The notes: generated by a model from the letters alone, not told the origin. Positions 23,610-35,194 are shown, counted from the first letter of the stretch. The stretch: DNA of 64,000 bases from Favolaschia claudopus (GCA_037176885.1 JAWWNJ010000118.1:496001-560000), one strand, 5' to 3'. Made by a program: numbers and translations.

Positions 23610-23705
23610 CGCCAGGATCAACCTCGACGCCGTCGCCGTCGTTGTCGTCACGTACCACCACTCTCGCCGTTGTCGTCGCCGTCGCCGTCGCCTTCCTTCA
23701 ATGTG
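23610..23705. repeat. CGTCGC-type simple repeat
   Basis: An imperfect tract of CCACCA, GTCGTC and GCCGTCGCCGTC units. On the minus strand it would encode Gly/Asp/Val runs upstream of the transposase-like frame; on the plus strand Ser/Pro/Thr runs. Not informative for function. Confidence 0.6.
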
Positions 23706-24041
23706 ACTGTCAATGACTCGAGAACTCTGGCAGCGCCTCTACCTTCGACCCGCTTGCACCACCCCACGGGCCACATACACCTTTTCCCCGCCCGCCGCCG
23801 TGGTTTCTTCTCCCGCAAATGCCCCGCAACTCGTGCAGAGATCTACTGGTCGAAGACTGAAGAGGGCGAGAAGATAAAAAGTGCGTCGTAGTACCCCCTC
23901 ACACTTTGCACTAACAACTTCCCTTACTCACTGTAGCGGCTACCCCTTTGCTATTTGCCTCGCCGTTGTCGTTGAGTAAACTCTACGAACAAGTCAGCGA
24001 GCGTCGATCCAAAGGTGTGTTTTGTTTATCTATTGTTCGTA

Positions 24042-25608
24042 CACTGACTCGGAAATAATATCGGATCACCGGGTTCTAAAACTTTGGGCCGTTACTGAGG
24101 CTGGAGTGTGAGAGGAGTTTCTAAAGTAGATAGTGTATGAAGTACCTTACCATGTACCCTTTCTACATTCTACATATAAGCTTGAGGTCCAATTCGGCGG
24201 TGTTGTGGCAAGAGAGTGTGATCATCGCGCACACGTGATCCAATTGTTTTTCCCTGTTTGACAGCTGTCACATTGTTTAATCCGAACCACCACAACGACG
24301 CTCTAAACTCTGCTTTCTCTGCATACAACTCATTCTCTACATCATGTGCGACACCTCTGCCGCGAAGAAATTAGCTATTGTCGCGCTGAAGCTGGTCGAA
24401 TCGGGACGTGGCAGAAAAGGAAAATGTTGCGCCCTCTACCGTCTCCAGAATCAATGCCCGCTACGGACCAACCCACAATTTTGACGCGAAAACTCCCAGG
24501 CAAGGTCGCCCACGTAAAATAGACGAGCGGGACATCCGTAAAGCACTAGATTGCTGTCTTCAGGCAAAGCCAAGAATGCTTCGGACTTGCAGAGGAAATA
24601 TTTCCCCCATTTGCACGTCGATACAATCCGCGCTGCCCTCAAAAAACAAGTATTGAACGCCTATGTGCGTCAATCTCGACCCTTGTTGACACCAGCCCAC
24701 CGGAGGAAGCGAAAAGAATGGGCGGAACAGCATTGTTATTGGACACCGGAGGATTGGCGGGCGGTGATATTCTCAGATGAGTCAAAATTTAATATCATTG
24801 GGTCGGATGGGCAGCAGTGCGACCCCCGATATACCAAGAAGAAAGTCAAACACGGCGGCGGGAGTGTGATGGTGTGGGGGTGTATTACCCGATATGGTGT
24901 CGGACAACTTCACCGGATCGACGGAATCATTGACCGCTTCGGTTACACCGACATCCTGGCCAAAAACCTCCCGCGGACCCTCGACAAGCATGATTTGGAT
25001 CGCTCGACCGTCTATTTTCAGCAGGATGGCGATTCAAAGCATCGCTCCAAGCATGCCTTGGGGTGGCTCGAGCTTGAAGGCTTCGATGTTCTTCCCTGGG
25101 CGCCAAATTCACCGGATATGAACATCATTGAGAATCTTTGGGATCATCTGGAGACCATGGTGCGCGCCAGGGACCCACTGCCGAAGAACCAGGAGGAATT
25201 ATGGGCCGCTTTGAAGGAAGAGTGGGAAAAAATTGATCAGGCATATATCGACAAGTTATATGACAGCTTGCCTACTCGGGTGCGGGATTTTTTGAAGGCA
25301 AATGGTGGGGAGACCCGTTACTAGTGGCTGGTATGTTTATTTTCACCAACGATACCTTGAACGAGCGTTTCTGACTTCAATTTCCTAAACCGGCCAAAAC
25401 CAGATTTATGATTGGATCACCCATCATCACCAAACTGGCCATCCAGCGCCGAATTTTCAGTTTGCTTGCTTGATATTTTACATGTATATATTACACCTCG
25501 TTACTATCTGTTTGCGTGCATAAAAACTCGGGAAGACTCCTACGCTCTAACGCGCAAACAACATCTTTCTCACGAGTGACGTGATCCGATATTATTTCCG
25601 AGTCAGTG
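24042..25608 (+). mobile_element. Tc1/mariner element, full length, frameshifted
   Basis: Perfect 28-bp terminal inverted repeats starting CACTGACTCGGAAATAATAT, bounded by TA at 24040-24041 and 25609-25610. The 1567-bp length and a single transposase gene fit Tc1/mariner. The ends are intact, so the copy may still be mobilised by an active relative even though its own gene is broken. Confidence 0.95.
24344..25324 (+). pseudogene. Tc1-like DD34E transposase, two frameshifts
   Basis: The N-terminus (from ATG 24344) carries a helix-turn-helix region with STVSRINARYG and a GRPRKI linker. The catalytic part has IFSDESKFN (first Asp at 24777), a VYFQQDGDSKH block (second Asp at 25025) and SPDMNIIENLW (Glu at 25130), giving 34 residues between the last two, as in Tc1. 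The reading frame changes at about 24410 and again at about 24560, with no splice signals, so one polypeptide cannot be made. From 24555 to the stop at 25322 the frame is clean. All three catalytic residues remain. Confidence 0.92.
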
Positions 25609-25739
25609 TACCATACTTATCAACAATGTCCCCAGGCAAGGGGGTGCGGGCCGGAGAAGCCGGCACAGGGCAGGGAGGGTGGGTCAGCCCAGGAGGCCGA
25701 TAAAAAAAAATAATGACCTTTTAGTTTTCGCTAGAGGAT

Positions 25740-27215
25740 GACCTTGAAATGAGTGCACTGTGCAGTCAAAGTATCATGAAATTCCTCATGTTTTTCACGA
25801 CGATTCATTAGAAAGTTCACGATGAATTGTCACTAAATTCATGATGCGCTCTTGAAATTCACTCGTGAAATTCATTACGGTTATGGGAAGATTCATGACG
25901 TTATTTTCATGATGTTCTGTTGTGGATTCATGATGATAACATCATGATTTCGGCGGCGAAAAGGAGCAAAATTACAAAATTAAAACATCGACACCGGGCA
26001 GAATCGAACGCATGACCTCATAGTTTTCACCTAGCCAGGACGGCGAGTGCATACATCCAAGTCAGCCAAGATTGACTTCATTAGCATGGGTTTGTTACGC
26101 CATATATGCACCTACATCGAGTGAGTCCGACTACTGAACCCGTTACATAATACAGATATTACTTTACCAGCTTTTGGTCACCTTCTTCAACCCCTCTTTG
26201 CATTAGGGAGGGGTAGATGATGTGTGAGTAGGATATTGAGTACATTTACTCAACAACCTGGCTAGTGGACTTGGCAAAAATTCGACAGTCTTGCATGATG
26301 AAATTCATGATGTTTTGTCATGAATTTATATGCTCAACAACTATCGTAAAAATAAGTTTCTGAGCATCGTGAAAGGCATCTTGAATTTCATGATGTGGTT
26401 CATGACAAAACATCAGGAATCTTGAAATTCCTCATTATTGTTTTGAATTTCATGACAAATACTTCGCACAGTGAGTGGAATGTGCTGTTTCTGATATTTT
26501 CATCGAGTTCTGAGCATTCTTCAGTCAAAACAAAGCCGTTCTTGTCAAGTCGTCAATATGGAAGCATCAGCCATCAGCTTGGCTGTGTTTGGCAAAAGGC
26601 CACTCAACATATGTTCAACTTTTTTGAGGAACATTTTAGGATTGGAAAGGAGGGATCTTCATCATACTAATCCCTGGGGACCTGTCTCAACGCATTCGGC
26701 TAAAAATTGACCGAGAAATGGATATATTTGATGGTAACTTCCTTATTTGGACGTCACGTGGTAGGGTGGTTCCTGGCGAAGGGTCTCTAATAAAAAAAGC
26801 AGCGTGAGGTGTTTTTTTTTCGGTTTCAGTACCCCCTTGTCCCCAGGTAGTCCGCCCGTGAACTGGAGATCTTGTAGCAGGACTGGAGTTCCATCGCGCG
26901 CGGTGTTCACATGTAGATAACACATGTATTGGTATATAGACCTTATTATCATCTCATTTCATCCTGAATTTTGCTCCGTAACCCATTATTTTCATTGTCT
27001 CGTTCCATGATTTCGTGCTTGTTGAGGGAGCAATTCGGACTTGAGACTGATTTTCATGGCATCGGTACATTAAAAAGGCACATGAAAACGTCGAAAAAGA
27101 CTATGATTTTGTTCACGCGCTGGGACATGAATTTCAGGGAATGCTCGATGATTTTCAGTGTAAGAGGACATGAATTTCGGGGTACCAAGGTACATGATTT
27201 TCATGTGCCCCCAGT
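25740..27215. repeat. Region dense in TTCATGA(T/A) words
   Basis: The word TTCATGAT, TTCATGAC or its complement occurs more than a dozen times, clustered at 25780-25960, 26290-26460 and 27000-27210. A similar cluster with CATGATTTTCGTGTGCC lies at 21380-21530, and 27192 has CATGATTTTCATGTGCC. No unit length is regular, so this is not a tandem repeat. It lies just upstream of the large transposase-like gene and could hold its binding sites; that is inference. Confidence 0.5.
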
Positions 27216-27229
27216 CTCACAGTGTAATC

Positions 27230-30200
27230 CATCGAATTTACAACCCATATTCCTTCCATCCCCCGCTCCAATCTCCCATCCGAAATCTACAACCAATGAC
27301 AGTGATGTTACTGCGCCATCTGTCTCGATTTCGTCTCTTCCAACTGCCTCAGAGAACACTTCAAATGTTCTCTCTCTGAATGATGACGACTCACCGGATT
27401 ATGGGAATTTTATCATCGATGGTGTAGGCGGTGAAGAAGAAGAAGATGGTGACAACGATGATGATGAGCCTGACCCGGCTACTACACCGCTCGGCACCGT
27501 GAACCCACGCCGAACAGCTTGTCCCCTTCCTCAGTGGTTGCAGCGGCAATTTCAAGAACGGGTGAAGGAGTCAAATAATCGTAAAGATGACAACCTCCCG
27601 CCGCTCTACCGTGATCAGAAGACATTCTGGTTTCCGAGAGAAGATCCCTACTTCTCCATTACCCCAGCCGCCATTGACAGCGGGACTCTTGCTCCCGAGA
27701 ATTTATTCCACGCCCAATTCTTTTTGTGGGACCCAGCGGCCCTTGTCCCGATCCCGTGTCCCAAATGTCAAACCCAACTCTATCGCCACGGGTGCATCGA
27801 GCGTCCGCGTCGCTGCGTAGATCTTGATCACACACTCTATATCATCGGTTATCGATATCGCTGCCCAAAATGCGTCCATCCTGAGCCCAAACTGAATACC
27901 ATAACATTCCGAAGTTGGGATTCTCGCATCCTACAGAAACTTCCTCGCTCCCTCGCCAATTCATTTCCCGCACTTCTTACCTACCGCAGCGGAATTTCAG
28001 AGAGCATATTTATGTTCATGCGCTCCTGTTTCCAAAGTGGTATGGGCTCCAAGCAATTTTCCGATGCGCTTCGAGTTCGGCATATTGAAGCATACGACAA
28101 ACTGCAGCTCTCCTATCTCTCCACACTAGCTTACGGGAAATCGGTGCATGCTTGGCTCGGAAAAAAATTCAAGAGTTTCCGCGCTTTTGGAGACAAGTCG
28201 TCAGAAGGGTACCACGGCTTTATTCCAAGCTCACAGTGGCTTCGTGACCTGTTCGACAAGTTCATCGAGCTTCACACTCATGATTTTGACCAAGCGATGT
28301 CGCTATTACCAGGCTACATCAACGCCATTGATCACAGTTTCAAGGTTTGTTTATTTCAATCTCACAGTTCAACACATTTATCTCATTCTTCACAGCTCGC
28401 GAAACATATAGCAAAAGTCAACGGAGAACAAGTCTTCGTTGCGCTTCTGACTGTAACAAATGAAAATGGCGAGATCCGAGTATGCAATCTTGTCGCAACA
28501 AAGTTGCATTCTCAGTTTGAACTTGCTCTTCATCGTATGTGCGAATCGCTGGAGCGCTATGGGCATGACCAGCCCGCAATTTTCTATACAGACAATATGT
28601 CTGACAAGGACTTCCTCGAGCGTTGCTTCCCGTCTCTGTGTTGCTGTTGTTGCGGTCGAGAAGTATGCTCACCTCGAGGCTCTCGACGTTCCGGCCCATG
28701 TACAGGTTCATGTCATGATAAATGATGTACATCGCATTGACGAGGCGATGCGCACAATCATTCATGATATTCCAGATGAGAATGCGACGGACAAGTCACT
28801 TGTCATTTTTGTGGACTCGGAGTGGAATGTAGAAACGTCCAGCCGCGGGTATGTTACGGGGCGAGGTGCAACAGCAATCCTACAAATCGCTTACAAGGAT
28901 CAAATCTATATTCTTCAGGTACGAGCTTTCTTTCTTCGATGTTTTGTGAATTAAAAATAATCTTCGATTTAAGATTGGTCAAATGCTAGCTGGAGGTCGC
29001 ATTTCACCCGTTCTCAAACAGGTTCTTACCAATCCACGGATCCTGAAGGTCGGCCGAGCCGTCAGTGCGGATCTCAAGTATCTACAGCAAACCTGCAATT
29101 CCGTTGAACCATTCGTCGGTGCAATCGATTTGGCACAACTTGCAAAGGAACGGCTCGTCATTTCATCTGCCAAAATTGCTCTGGTTGATCTCTGCGCCAA
29201 AGTTCTTGGGGAAACGCCTCAATAAAAATGTATCGGAGCGCATTAGCAGTGCTTGGGATCACGAGACGCTCTCGGAAGCTCAAATCCGATATGCGGCGCT
29301 CGATGTTCATGCCTGCCTCTGCATTTATGCCATCCTGGTTCAAATTCCACTCCCCACCCCTTTGCCAGATCCTATTCCTCTCAGCACTTCCGTCCTGCTT
29401 TTAAATGATGATCGGACACGTGTGATTGCCCATGGGGTCGTGAAAGCGCTCGAGGGCCGATATTCGACTCGCCTGACACTGACAAAGACCCAATGTCTTA
29501 TTACTGTTACGGACGTAGTGATTTCTGGCGCGACAATCAAAATTGGACAGCAAAAGCAATCTCTCGGCGACTTTGGGCCCACTCCATTCGAGATTCCGTA
29601 TCGGCGCAAGCTTCTACGCTTATCCCCTGCTCCAACTCTTCCCAAACTTCCCATTGCCGCCCCTCAGGACCCGCCAAAACAACCTCCCGCTCTCGAAATT
29701 CCTCACTTATCATCGGATTCCGCTAATGATCTCCACAACTCTGTCGAGGGGATCGGAACACTCATTCTCCATGACTTGGACTCTCAGCCGGTCAGCGAGA
29801 CGCCTCTCAATCTCAAGAATTTCGCGCGGGATCCAGAAAGTGAGAAGCAGGGCGAGATCATTCTCGGGGAGGTGATTTGTTGGCGCATTTGGAATGCCTA
29901 AATCCGCAGTCGAATTTTGAAAGACGCCTGGCATGTCTTTGACATGTTTTATATCTCAGTTCTCCATGGGCTGCGCGTTTAATTTGCGAGGGCTCTTCGC
30001 GATGCGATATTCATTCCCGATCAAAGTGACAAGGCGAAGATTGTCGCCTGGGGCCGGAAGCAAAACCCTCCTCGTAGCTGGGATGATATGGTGCGGAAAT
30101 CGTCTCGCTGGCTCTGGCGTATCTGCAAACGCATTATCCCGCCACCTGAAGAGCTGTACCCCTTGGTTGCCGAAGTATTTCGTGTATTTGGACCTCTGAA

Positions 30201-32075
30201 GGATGCGACAACCGGTCTTCCGTTATTCAATGCGGCAGCTTGGGCAGTTGCTAAGAATATTCTGGACCTCATACGGCGTGGCTACATATCTGACCCGCCC
30301 GGAATCCCACTCTACGTCCCAATAGGCATCGATCCGACAACAAAATTGCCCATCTATCATTGTCGTCGAGGAACAAATGCTACAGAGGGTGGGGTCCATA
30401 GCCACCTTCGCTCTCGCATGCCTACATCCGGTGTATCTATTCGACACAGCAATGCGTGCCTAAAGGCAGGCTCCTACCCACCCGCACGTTACGGGGTTGG
30501 GGAAGTCACAGTAGAAGGGATTTTACTGTGAATTGCTTGTGAGAACAATCATGTCAATTGTCATCCATAAAAGGGAAATCACTGTTAGCCGAGACTACTG
30601 CTTCCGAACTTCAACTGCCCCAACCCCTCCACGGCGGCTGGCGTTTAACAACCGTAAACAACATAGCCACATCTTGCCTAAATATTTGTTCTCAACCTTT
30701 TAGGCTCAAATAAAATTGAGATAGTAGTCCCTCGCCCCCTATTTTCTGCGTTGAGAATGGTCACAGATTTTTTAGGCTGACCTTCAGGGAGGGAAAGTGA
30801 AAACTGAAAAAATGATTTGGGTGGTGGCTATGTTGTTTACAGTTGTTAAACGCCAGCCGCCGTGGAGGGGTTGGGGGCAAAGAAGTACGGATATACCTGA
30901 CAGTTCCGATCATGATTTGAAGCTCTGTATTACCATTGCAGTAAATTCACTGTGTATCTCACCTACTGTGACTCCCCCAACCCCGTAACGTGCGGGTGGG
31001 TAGGAGCCTGGCCTAAAGGACTTTATTCTACGGAATAATTTGCTTGTGAGTTCAACGAGGCATCATGGCAAGTTAATTATATTGTCGCTGACTTTCTACT
31101 CTTGTAGGTTGGAACCTTCAATACAACGGGAAAACGATACGTTGGGCACTATAGTATCTGGACAACAAATGAGATCCAAGAACTCACCTGTTCCCTAGAA
31201 GATATCCTGATCTCGCCGTTGACCAATCCCGGCTGGATCAATGGAAATCTCTACCAGCTCACCAACGAGGTTTCCGGCGTCCTTCCCATCCCCGACGACG
31301 TGCGCGTCAAGTCAGGAATGGCACCGTTCGAGCCCTCCCTCGATCCCAAACAGCCACACCGCCATCTCGCAATGTTGCAAGGCACGCGAAAGGCTGTTCT
31401 CGGTATCTCCAACGATGCCGAGAAAGATCTATTCAAAGGATTCATGGCGTCCATCGGTTTTGCTTCGGATGCAGCAGCGAACCAGCTCCTCAAAGCGTGG
31501 AATGCTCGAGCTGATACAAGTAAAGATATATTCTATAAGGCGAGACTTCAAATTACTCTCGCTGTGTCCAACTCCGTTAATTTTCCTTCTAGTTGATGGA
31601 ACACCTCAAGGCATACTACAATGGGGACTGGAAGAAAGTACCTAGCATCATACAGACCCGCGCCACGACTGCCGAAGCACGCAAGCCAATTTTGCGCCAG
31701 ATTCACGATCCTGAGCGGATGAAACAGGTCCCGCAAGTTCCGCAAACTTCAATGCAAATTCACCATGCTCTCAGCGGGATGCTTGATTTGCCGATTCCTG
31801 ATCCCTCCCCCCTCCAGTCTACTCCGACGGCGATATCATATACTGGGCTTGCTAGCGGAACATCCTCCGCAGCCGCAATTGCGACCACTGTGTTTGCCGA
31901 CCGCGCAAGGCGATGTTTGCCAAACGTCGTGTTGACGCTGTGATCGAGAGCACCGAGGCAACGCGTCCAGCTAAAAAGGCTCGCCAGACGCGCTCGTGTC
32001 GTAAATGCGGCCGAGCTAGTCCTAAAGCATTGACATTCTTTTCTTCGAGGAGACGACTCGGGGCGCCGTAAAATT
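27230..32075 (+). pseudogene. DDE transposase-like gene with zinc N-domain and embedded 3'-5' exonuclease, decayed
   Basis: Order of parts: an acidic Ser-rich start; a zinc-rich domain (27600-28010) with CPKCQTQLYRHGCIERPRRC and YRYRCPKCV, like the fungal DUF6729 family as I recall it; a DDE-type core with first Asp in AIDHSFK (28330) and second in IFYTDN (28591). Next comes a complete DEDDy exonuclease (28800-29340): VDSEWN, VGRAVSADLKYL and YAALDVHACLCIY. It is followed by a linker, then the probable catalytic Glu in RRGTNATEGGVH (Glu at 30385), a helical C-terminal part (31110-31930) and a final CRKCG motif. Introns: 28345-28395, 28919-28973, one ending at 31110, and one near 31520-31593. 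Damage: frameshifts at about 28640 and 29210, in-frame stops at about 29899 and 29980, and a MITE at 30467-31010. The exonuclease is fused in the same gene, as shown by continuous frames and splice sites. The role of the fusion is unknown. Confidence 0.75.
30467..31010. mobile_element. MULE-like MITE inside the transposase-like gene
   Basis: Ends start CAGGCTCCTACCCACCCGCA and its complement, with a perfect 9-bp target duplication GCCTAAAGG (30458-30466, 31011-31019), typical of Mutator-like elements. A second inner inverted segment (CCACGGCGGCTGGCGTTTAA) makes the arms over 150 bp with gaps. Ignoring the element and one duplication restores the frame across NACLK-DFILRNN up to a GTGAGT donor. 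Confidence 0.9.
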
Positions 32076-32079
32076 CATC

Positions 32080-33200
32080 AAATTAGCTACGGACTCGGGA
32101 TCTTATCCAGGAGAAATGAATGGGTGCGTGTTTAGTCAGGCGTAGGTTCAATATATCCCCAGTGTTGTTCTGCTTTGTTGACACGTTCTATCGGGACCGG
32201 ATCTATTAACAGCGTGCGTCGAGAAAGGCAAGTAGGGTCTGTTTCTTCGAGTACATCTTTGACACGTCCTTTGAAGGTGCCTTGGTATGAGTTGGTCATC
32301 GCCCAAGCTTGAGCTGGGTCGTTGTTGTATCCTAGACAATAGCTGATTATTTTCATTTTGTGGCAGACGCTGTCTTTATCGCGCATACGGTGTCGTTGAT
32401 GGAGGTAGGTTGCGTCGTGCACCAGCTAGCAAATAAAGCTCACATCGCTTTAGATTGGCAGTTAGACGCGGTTTTCACTTAGATGAGTGTCGCCGTCCGT
32501 GGATGACATAGGCCTTGTATCAATTTTGATGGAGCTTTCCCACAGTATGTGGGCAATGCCGCGAGGGTTTGCATCATTGCAGGCATCATTGCCTGCATCA
32601 ACGCCGCCAGATACTGCGGGTCAATTGGTGGGGGTGGCGGTTGTTGTTGGAAGGGGGATGCAGGAGGGTGTGCTTCCTCCATAGGCGAATGCGGGTGAGA
32701 GGGGGGTATGGACATGACGGGTGAGGCGGTGTGGTAAGAGTGATTGGTGGTGATTGTTTGGGGCAAAGAAGTTGTTGTCCGGGCGTTGGTTGGACACTTC
32801 GACGCCCGCATCGAGAAGTGGAAAGTCTCCCAAGGGAAACAGGTGAGCCTGACCGGATGATATTCTGTAAGGATTTATGTAATGCAGCCAGCCTTGCACC
32901 ACTACCACTCCACCAAAAGGGAGCAATGTCAAGCTCGGCTTGACATGTGGCTGGCAGTATATATACTGGATAATGTCGTATTATGACATCATCTCCTCTC
33001 TAAGACTTATCGTCCCTGATAAGTCCAGACTATCGTCCCTGATAAGTCCAGTACGATATTCTTTGTCCCCAAGGGTTACCCTTTTTGGGCTTAACCTTGA
33101 CAGCTTTTGCCGAGATCAGAGAGCAACCTCTGGCAGCACTTATCAGTCCCTGATTGCCGAGCAGAGTCCCTGGGTCACACTGTGACTGTCACCCTCAACC
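32080..33200. other. No clear gene; one proline/glutamine-rich frame
   Basis: On the minus strand, frames 32479-32811 (Pro/Gln-rich, with PPPPIDPQYLAALMQAMMPA) and 32132-32422 might be exons of one small gene or a Gag-like relic. No zinc knuckle or known domain is visible, and splice joins are ambiguous. An ordered pair of GTCCCTGATAAGTCCAG words lies at 33010-33050. Confidence 0.3.
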
Positions 33201-33210
33201 AGGAGTAATC

Positions 33211-33559
33211 AGGACCGATGATAATCTCCATAAAGGCCTGTTTTTCTGACAGCCAAAAAGTCAGGACAGATCCGGGCAAAAAAGTCAGGATTCACACAGG
33301 CCTAGGCCCCAAAATTCGTCCAAAATAGCCAGGATTTTGGTATCAGGCCTATTTTTCGGCTCAAATCGGGTGATTTTGCGGTCGTTTGCCGAAAGAATTT
33401 CGCCGCTGACGCGGCTCCAGTCAGGATTTTGAACCAGGCATCGCGTTCGAACGGTAAAAGTCAGGATTTTTGGCGGGGATCTGAACAGGCCAAAATTCCA
33501 AAATCTTCAAATTTCGTCAGGATTCGCACCAGGCCTCCAGCCGTATAGTCATCGGTCCT
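33211..33559. mobile_element. hAT-like MITE with internal GTCAGGATT repeats, copy 2
   Basis: Ends AGGACCGATGA and TCATCGGTCCT, with an 8-bp target duplication GAGTAATC (33203-33210, 33560-33567). Inside are six or so copies of (A/T)GTCAGGATT followed within 12-20 bases by CAGGCC. The middle TTTTTCGGCTCAAATCG block matches the copy at 7429-7850 in position. Non-coding. Confidence 0.88.
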
Positions 33560-33789
33560 GAGTAATCAGAAAGAGATGCCACCACCGGAAAAATCGGTCA
33601 TTTCGAGGGTTTTATTTCGCTGGAAATAGCTTCAGATTGCCGAGGGTTTTACGGGGCCATCGGCTTTAATCGGTCTGGCGACCGATTTACCATCACCCTT
33701 GGAATGGCGGGGTTGCCGCCAAGGGGGGTTTCTTTGCAGACCCGCACCAAAGCTTCTGTAGATGCAGCACCTTCAACAGGTCCTCGACC

Positions 33790-33978
33790 ATGGCTGGCGC
33801 CTGGTTGACACACACGCCAATGACGAGGGGTTTTTACGAAAACGCGCTTTCCCGGCCGAGGGTTTTCCCCTTAGAGATGGACCGTTGTGCTGATGATCTT
33901 GAATCATTTGTACTGGTTTTTCTCTGGATGGCGATCAATTACGCACCCGGCGAAATGCCCCCCGATAATCGTTGGTAG
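33790..33978 (+). pseudogene. Possible fungal protein kinase (FunK1-type) fragment
   Basis: The frame has a WLTHTPMTRGF block followed about 25 residues later by DDLESFVLVFLWMAINY. In fungal FunK1 kinases an R-T-G-T-W...M block is followed by H-D-L-E-S-F-x-x-V-x-x-W. Only about 60 residues remain, there is no active-site loop, and it overlaps the 3' end of the minus-strand chromodomain gene by about 40 bases. Weak call. Confidence 0.3.
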
Positions 33979-35194
33979 TATCTGAGGCCGCCCCGGAACC
34001 CGCCGCTGGGGCTCTGGGTAAGGGGGTGGCCGTGTTCTCGGCCGGCGAGCTGGGCATCGCGGCCTTGGCTTGGGCGAGAGGCTGGTTGTTCGATTCAAAC
34101 CGCTCGTCGAAGGTGGCGGAAGCAACGACCGGCGGCGGTGTTGGCTGCCCTTGAGAGACCGATGGTGCCGCGTAAGCCATGGGTACAGCGCCGTTTCGAA
34201 CGAGTGAGGGGGGCGGCTCTGGGGTAGCAATGTTCTCGGCTGGTGAGCTGGTCCTTATGGACATTGCCGGCGTAAGCGGCAGACTATCTCTTCTAGATCG
34301 CTCGCCAGAAGGATGGACAACTTGATTTGAGTCCTCTTGAGAAGCGGACGGTGCTCGAGAGGGGTCCTTCGACGTTGAAGCCAGTGCGGAGGTGGGCCCA
34401 ATATCATTGCCAACGGATAAGCCGTCATCAGTCTGGTTAACGGCCTGAGAACGAGCTTCACGCTCTCGAAACTGCTCAATCAACTCCGGTGCTGTCCTGT
34501 TCAAACTATTCATATCCATTCGTAATCCGTGCAATGCTCACTGACATCTCTGTTTTGGGAACCCAGGTATCCCGCCAACGGACTTGGAAATAAGACTTTG
34601 TGAAATTCTGTTCAGCAGTTGGCAGATATACAAACAACAAACAGGCTGACCTTCCCATTCTCGAGCTTTTGTTCCAAAACAGCCTCGATGTCCTCGCCTT
34701 CCTGCGGGTTGATGACGATGGAAACACCTTCAGCACGAGCTGCTAGAAACTGGTTTTTCAGTTTCGCAGACCTGTCCAACAGAGTTAAAAACATCGCGGT
34801 GGTGCAATGGCCGCTTACAACTCCTCAGCCGGAATCCACGTATTGCGCCAATGGACTTTAAAACCGGGCTTTGTGAGATGCTGTTAGCGGGGAGGCAGAT
34901 ACTTACGACAAACACACCGACCTTGCCATTTTGAACCTCCTCTTTCGTGATAGCCTCGATCTCCCAGTCTTCCTGTGTAATGAGATGCTTTGAGCTGGGA
35001 TGATACTCACATTGAAATGAACTCGCCTTTTCATCTGAGTCTATAACGGCCGGGATCTCTGAATCGTTTTGGCCCTTGTTCCTGCTCGCTCCATGTTTGG
35101 TCTTTTTTGTACTGGTACGCGGTTTCGATGTTGTTCTGGTTGCACGATTTGTTTTCCTGTGACCTGTCTTATTAGTTGTTTTTGGATTCGCCAT
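33935..35194 (-). CDS. Protein with two tandem chromo-like domains, intact five-exon gene
   Basis: Exons 34907-35194, 34819-34868, 34636-34771, 34546-34595 and 33935-34496 join in frame from ATG to stop, giving 361 residues. The first 60 residues are basic (Lys/Arg/Thr-rich). Domain 1: DWEIEAITKEEVQNGK, VGVFV, FKVHWRNTWIPAEEL and a helix. Domain 2: EDIEAVLEQKLENGK, VSLFV, FQVRWRDTWVPKTEM and APELIEQFRER. Both follow the chromodomain pattern of strands, a Trp-x-Pro turn and a C-terminal helix. In both, an intron of 38-40 bp falls at the same place and the following exon is exactly 50 bp, showing an internal duplication that included introns. The rest is a Ser/Pro-rich tail. Chromodomains usually read methylated histone tails; here the aromatic cage was not checked residue by residue. 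No frame damage was found, which is rare in this window. Confidence 0.6.

Noticed and set aside
27420..27480. Trinucleotide (GAA/GAT) microsatellite
   Set aside because: It is the acidic stretch of the transposase-like coding sequence and remains in frame.
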